Source: Cohnella lupini
GTDB taxonomy: Bacteria > Bacillota > Bacilli > Paenibacillales > Paenibacillaceae
DNA: 62,165 nt
NCBI RefSeq assembly: GCF_003386205.1
Contig: NZ_QRDY01000024.1
Coordinates: 1 to 62,165, forward strand
Direction: 5' to 3'
Position 1 is the first letter of the stretch. Each line of letters begins with the position of its first letter. This document shows positions 60,195-62,165 of the stretch, one piece after another. A program made the position numbers and the translations under genes. The notes beneath the pieces are model-generated. The model had not been told where the DNA came from. It saw nothing but the letters and a program-made list of their open reading frames with translations, and searched no databases.

Positions 60195-60257
60195 TTATTG
60201 AACGTGTAAACGTAAAGGAAACAGATCGAGAAAAGTATGTAGGAAGGATGATATCTT

Positions 60258-60662
60258 GTGAATTTCGCTTCTGTTCGCATCATTACGGACGACGTCGATC
60301 GTCTCGTCGGGTTCTATGAGAAGGTTTTGGGGGTTTCGGCGGAGCGACCCGCGCCCGTATTTGCCGAACTCGTAATGCCGTCATGTACCCTTGCAATCGG
60401 CCACTCCCAGACTGCGCAGTTATTCGGTGCCAGTTCCGTAGTAGGGGCCAATAATCGTACTGTCATTATTGAGTTTCGTGTCGACGATGTCGAGGCCGAA
60501 TATGTGCGCTTGAAGCCGCTTGTCGATAATTGGGTAAAGGAACCGACCATGATGCCGTGGGGGAACCGTTCTATGCTGTTCCGCGATCCCGACGGCAACC
60601 TTCTTAACCTCTTCCAGCCGGTGACCGAGGATGCGATTGAGCGGTTTAGAGGTAGATATTGA
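60258..60662 (+). CDS. VOC family (glyoxalase/bleomycin-resistance-like) protein
   Basis: A 134-residue single-domain vicinal-oxygen-chelate protein. It has the usual beta-alpha-beta-beta-beta pattern: VRIITDDVDRLVGFYEKVLGV in the first half and MPWGNRSMLFRDPDGNLLNLFQP in the second. The enzyme or binding role is open. The start is GTG 60258 after AGGAAGGATG. Confidence 0.88.
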   Translation: MNFASVRIITDDVDRLVGFYEKVLGVSAERPAPVFAELVMPSCTLAIGHSQTAQLFGASSVVGANNRTVIIEFRVDDVEAEYVRLKPLVDNWVKEPTMMPWGNRSMLFRDPDGNLLNLFQPVTEDAIERFRGRY

Positions 60663-60721
60663 CGGGGAGATAAGGTAGCCCCGGCTTTAGAGGCACTGTA
60701 TAAGAAATCCTAATATTTGAA

Positions 60722-60753
60722 AGAGAAGCTGTCTATATGGCAGCTTCTCTTTG
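60722..60753 (+). terminator. Terminator after the VOC gene
   Basis: AAGAGAAGCTG pairs perfectly with CAGCTTCTCTT. Confidence 0.75.
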
Positions 60754-60895
60754 TGCCACATCATTGTAACACCAATGATACAGTACATAATAAAGAGAAA
60801 TGCACATCACAGGGAAGCGCCTGACAATTTGGAAACTGTTCATTCACCGGGAAATGGGATGCCGCTTCATCTGTGAGGGGCAGCTAGATTGACGA

Positions 60896-60988
60896 TCAAC
60901 TGGCGTTTTTCATAAATCGTTCTGCAAAGGCCAATCCTATTCCTGTAGCGCCGCCTGTAATCAAAACGGTATTTCCGGATAGCTTCAC
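60896..60988 (-). pseudogene. Truncated short-chain dehydrogenase remnant
   Basis: Thirty codons on the minus strand, begun by GTG with a GGAGAGGATC ribosome site. They read VKLSGNTVLITGGATGIGLA and then stop after FAERFMKNAS. The Rossmann TGGATGIG motif identifies the start of an SDR of the DltE type, cut off after the first alpha helix. It is a fragment, not a functional enzyme. The rest of 60755-61090 shows nothing else I can name. Confidence 0.7.
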
Positions 60989-61093
60989 AATCGATCCTCT
61001 CCAATATGATTGATATAGCGTTCAATTTTTCATCGATTCCTCCTTCTACGACCCATTCCTTTCGAAAGAAAACTTGCCGTTACAGACTGCGCG

Positions 61094-61123
61094 GAGAACC
61101 GATTCATAAGTAACAGCGAATTT
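61094..61123 (+). other. att-like site D
   Basis: GAACC-N4-CATAAGTA, then CAGCGAATTT, intergenic, next to the SDR fragment and upstream of the TetR promoter. Confidence 0.55.
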
Positions 61124-61146
61124 ATGGCGTAAAATCTTATGGGGGG

Positions 61147-61199
61147 TTGACATCAAAAAGTCAATCGGATATATTTGTTACATACCAACCGAATGTATG
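61147..61199 (+). promoter_or_regulatory. Promoter and operator of the TetR gene
   Basis: TTGACA and TATATT with a 17-bp spacer are followed at 61181-61199 by CATAC-N9-GTATG. The same operator layout recurs downstream of the gene at 61917. Confidence 0.8.
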
Positions 61200-61217
61200 A
61201 AAAAGAGGGGGGAGCGA

Positions 61218-61883
61218 ATGGCAAGAAATAAGTATCCGGAAGAAACAATCAACCAAATCTTAACCGTAGCTCTAAACCTCTTCATCCAAAAAGGATACGA
61301 GCAGACCTCCATTCAGGATATTATTAATGAACTGGGAGGGCTGACTAAAGGGGCGATCTACCATCACTTCAAGTCGAAGGAAGAAATCTTGCGGGCCGTC
61401 ACCGACCATATGTTCGAAGGTGTTGACGAGCTGCTGTCCTCCGTCAGGGACGACAATGGACTGAACGGTCTGGAGAAGCTCCGCAAGATTTCCCGCGTCT
61501 CTCTCGACAATCCCGCCCAGAACGAAATCGCATCGGTGGCACCGAACCTTTTACGCAATCCGAAGCTGTTGGCCGCACAGATAGAGAACATCTTCGAAAT
61601 AGCCGTGCCCGTGTATATACAGCCCATCATCGAACAGGGTATGCGAGACGGCTCGATCCGAACCGACTATCCAAGGGAGCTTAGCGAAGCGTTGATGATT
61701 CTCACCAATGTGTGGCTAAACCCGGCGGTTATCCAAGCTTCGCCCGAAATGATGTTGCGCAAGGTAAAGTTTTTCGATGAAATATTGAAAGGCCTGGGGC
61801 TTGACCTGTTCGATGAGCAAGTTTTTCAACGATACGAGGACCTATTTCGTTTATCAGCTAGAGAAGTCAGCATAGAAAACTAA
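61218..61883 (+). CDS. TetR/AcrR family regulator
   Basis: A 221-residue repressor. The N-terminal helix-turn-helix (about 10-55) includes QILTVALNLFIQKGYEQTSI and the recognition part GGLTKGAIYHHFKSKEEILR. The C-terminal ligand domain is helical. ATG 61218 follows GGGGGGAG; the upstream ATG 61197 overlaps the operator arm. The operator in front and the matching palindrome behind it suggest self-repression and control of the pentapeptide-repeat gene. Confidence 0.92.
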   Translation: MARNKYPEETINQILTVALNLFIQKGYEQTSIQDIINELGGLTKGAIYHHFKSKEEILRAVTDHMFEGVDELLSSVRDDNGLNGLEKLRKISRVSLDNPAQNEIASVAPNLLRNPKLLAAQIENIFEIAVPVYIQPIIEQGMRDGSIRTDYPRELSEALMILTNVWLNPAVIQASPEMMLRKVKFFDEILKGLGLDLFDEQVFQRYEDLFRLSAREVSIEN

Positions 61884-61884
61884 A

Positions 61885-61908
61885 CTGCCGAAAGGCAGCT
61901 TATTTTTA
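61885..61908 (+). terminator. Terminator after the TetR gene
   Basis: CTGCC/GGCAG with a GAAA loop, followed by CTTATTTTT. Confidence 0.75.
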
Positions 61909-61913
61909 AGCCT

Positions 61914-61938
61914 ATTCATACCATCGGTTGGTATGAAT
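61914..61938. promoter_or_regulatory. Perfect palindromic TetR operator before the pentapeptide gene
   Basis: ATTCATACCA and TGGTATGAAT are perfect inverted arms around TCGGT. The CATAC-N9-GTATG core is the same as in the operator at 61181. Confidence 0.85.
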
Positions 61939-61995
61939 AGATGATCCGGGTTCAAAGCGCTTGATAAAAAATTACTATTAGGAGATGTGAATGTT

Positions 61996-62165
61996 ATGAA
62001 TCAAACAATGACCTCCCGCTCGCTGGAACGGCAAGTAGTGACAAACTTTAACGCAAGCAACTTGGCGAAAAGCGACTTTGCGGGCGTTACCGCACACAAA
62101 GGGGAGTTCAAGGGTAGCGCTCTTCAAGGTTCTGACTTCTCGGGCGCGGATCTGACCGGCAGTTC
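61996..62165 (+). CDS. Pentapeptide repeat protein (5' part, cut by window end)
   Basis: The first 56 codons of a gene that runs past the window. It opens MNQTMTSRSLERQVVTNFNA and then shows A(D/N)LXX-type repeats: ASNLAKSDFAG, GSALQGSDFSGADLTG. Such right-handed beta-helices include Qnr-like DNA mimics that protect gyrase. Which subgroup this is cannot be told from the fragment. AGGAGATGTGA lies upstream of the ATG. It is probably controlled by the TetR protein encoded just before it. Confidence 0.85.
   Translation, partial: MNQTMTSRSLERQVVTNFNASNLAKSDFAGVTAHKGEFKGSALQGSDFSGADLTGS

Larger units (their letters stand above)
44205..61125 (+). mobile_element. Putative SCC-like composite island at the rlmH 3' end
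   Basis: From the rlmH stop onward, four degenerate copies of one sequence (about 44204, 46917, 50964 and 61094) divide the region into three segments. These hold regulator/effector gene pairs and several gene fragments. The layout resembles tandem SCC cassettes. No serine or tyrosine recombinase is encoded in the window, so mobility rests on the repeated sites alone. The segment limits are seen; the element identity is inference. Confidence 0.45.

Noticed and set aside
44222..62165. Phage or transposon origin of the accessory region
   Set aside because: No transposase, integrase, phage structural gene or terminal inverted repeat was found in the window.

Overview
The window looks like a chromosomal segment of a Paenibacillaceae-type Firmicute (Paenibacillus or Cohnella like). 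The signs are the gene order yybS-gdpP-rplI-dnaB-purA, a full walRKHIJ-htrA-yyzF locus, strong Shine-Dalgarno sites, U-tract terminators and a canonical PurR box pair. The taxon is an inference from gene order and protein style; no rRNA or tRNA gene was seen.

Layout. 1-2.3 kb: a tandem hairpin array, a Cys-rich protein and an LCP cell-wall ligase. 2.3-11.6 kb: a CBS protein, an unusual D-aminoacylase-like amidohydrolase, then the replication/translation/nucleotide block (MazG-like, yybS, gdpP, rplI, dnaB, purA). 11.6-16.2 kb: two tandem secreted stalk-domain paralogues, an anchored acidic protein and an M23 cell-wall hydrolase. 16.3-23.9 kb: the WalRK cell-wall stress operon with walH, walI, walJ, htrA and yyzF. 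24.3-43.6 kb: genes placed between yyzF and rlmH, which adjoin in many relatives. They include a CorA-like/TrkA_C pair, a BmrC/BmrD-type heterodimeric drug exporter behind an elaborate structured leader with a 31-codon ORF, gluconokinase, a DEAD-box helicase with a very long RGG-rich tail, ohr, a SigJ/NADH-dehydrogenase-like pair, a GGDEF-EAL protein and a TetR/ABC-2 pair. 43.7-44.2 kb: rlmH.

From the 3' end of rlmH to the window end lies a patchy accessory region of regulator/effector pairs: AKR/AraC; ECF sigma/anti-sigma/MMPL; SgrR/MFS; glycosyltransferase; GH10; AKR/MerR; WYL; VOC; TetR/pentapeptide. It also holds several gene remnants. The rlmH stop-codon region carries a sequence that is repeated, degenerately, at about 46.92, 50.97 and 61.10 kb. 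This looks like the arrangement of SCC-type attachment sites that staphylococcal cassettes use at the same gene. No recombinase gene lies in the window, so the island is inferred.

Three non-coding repeat families are present: a GTCG-A-rich-CGAC hairpin array (85-265), a hairpin array between bmrC and bmrD (28911-29183), and a dispersed multi-module element found four times, each time just downstream of a terminator. All three share a unit spacing close to 51 bp. The strongest candidates for new biology are the tandem att-like sites after rlmH, the translation-dependent attenuator in front of bmrCD, and the 51-bp-phased intergenic repeats.
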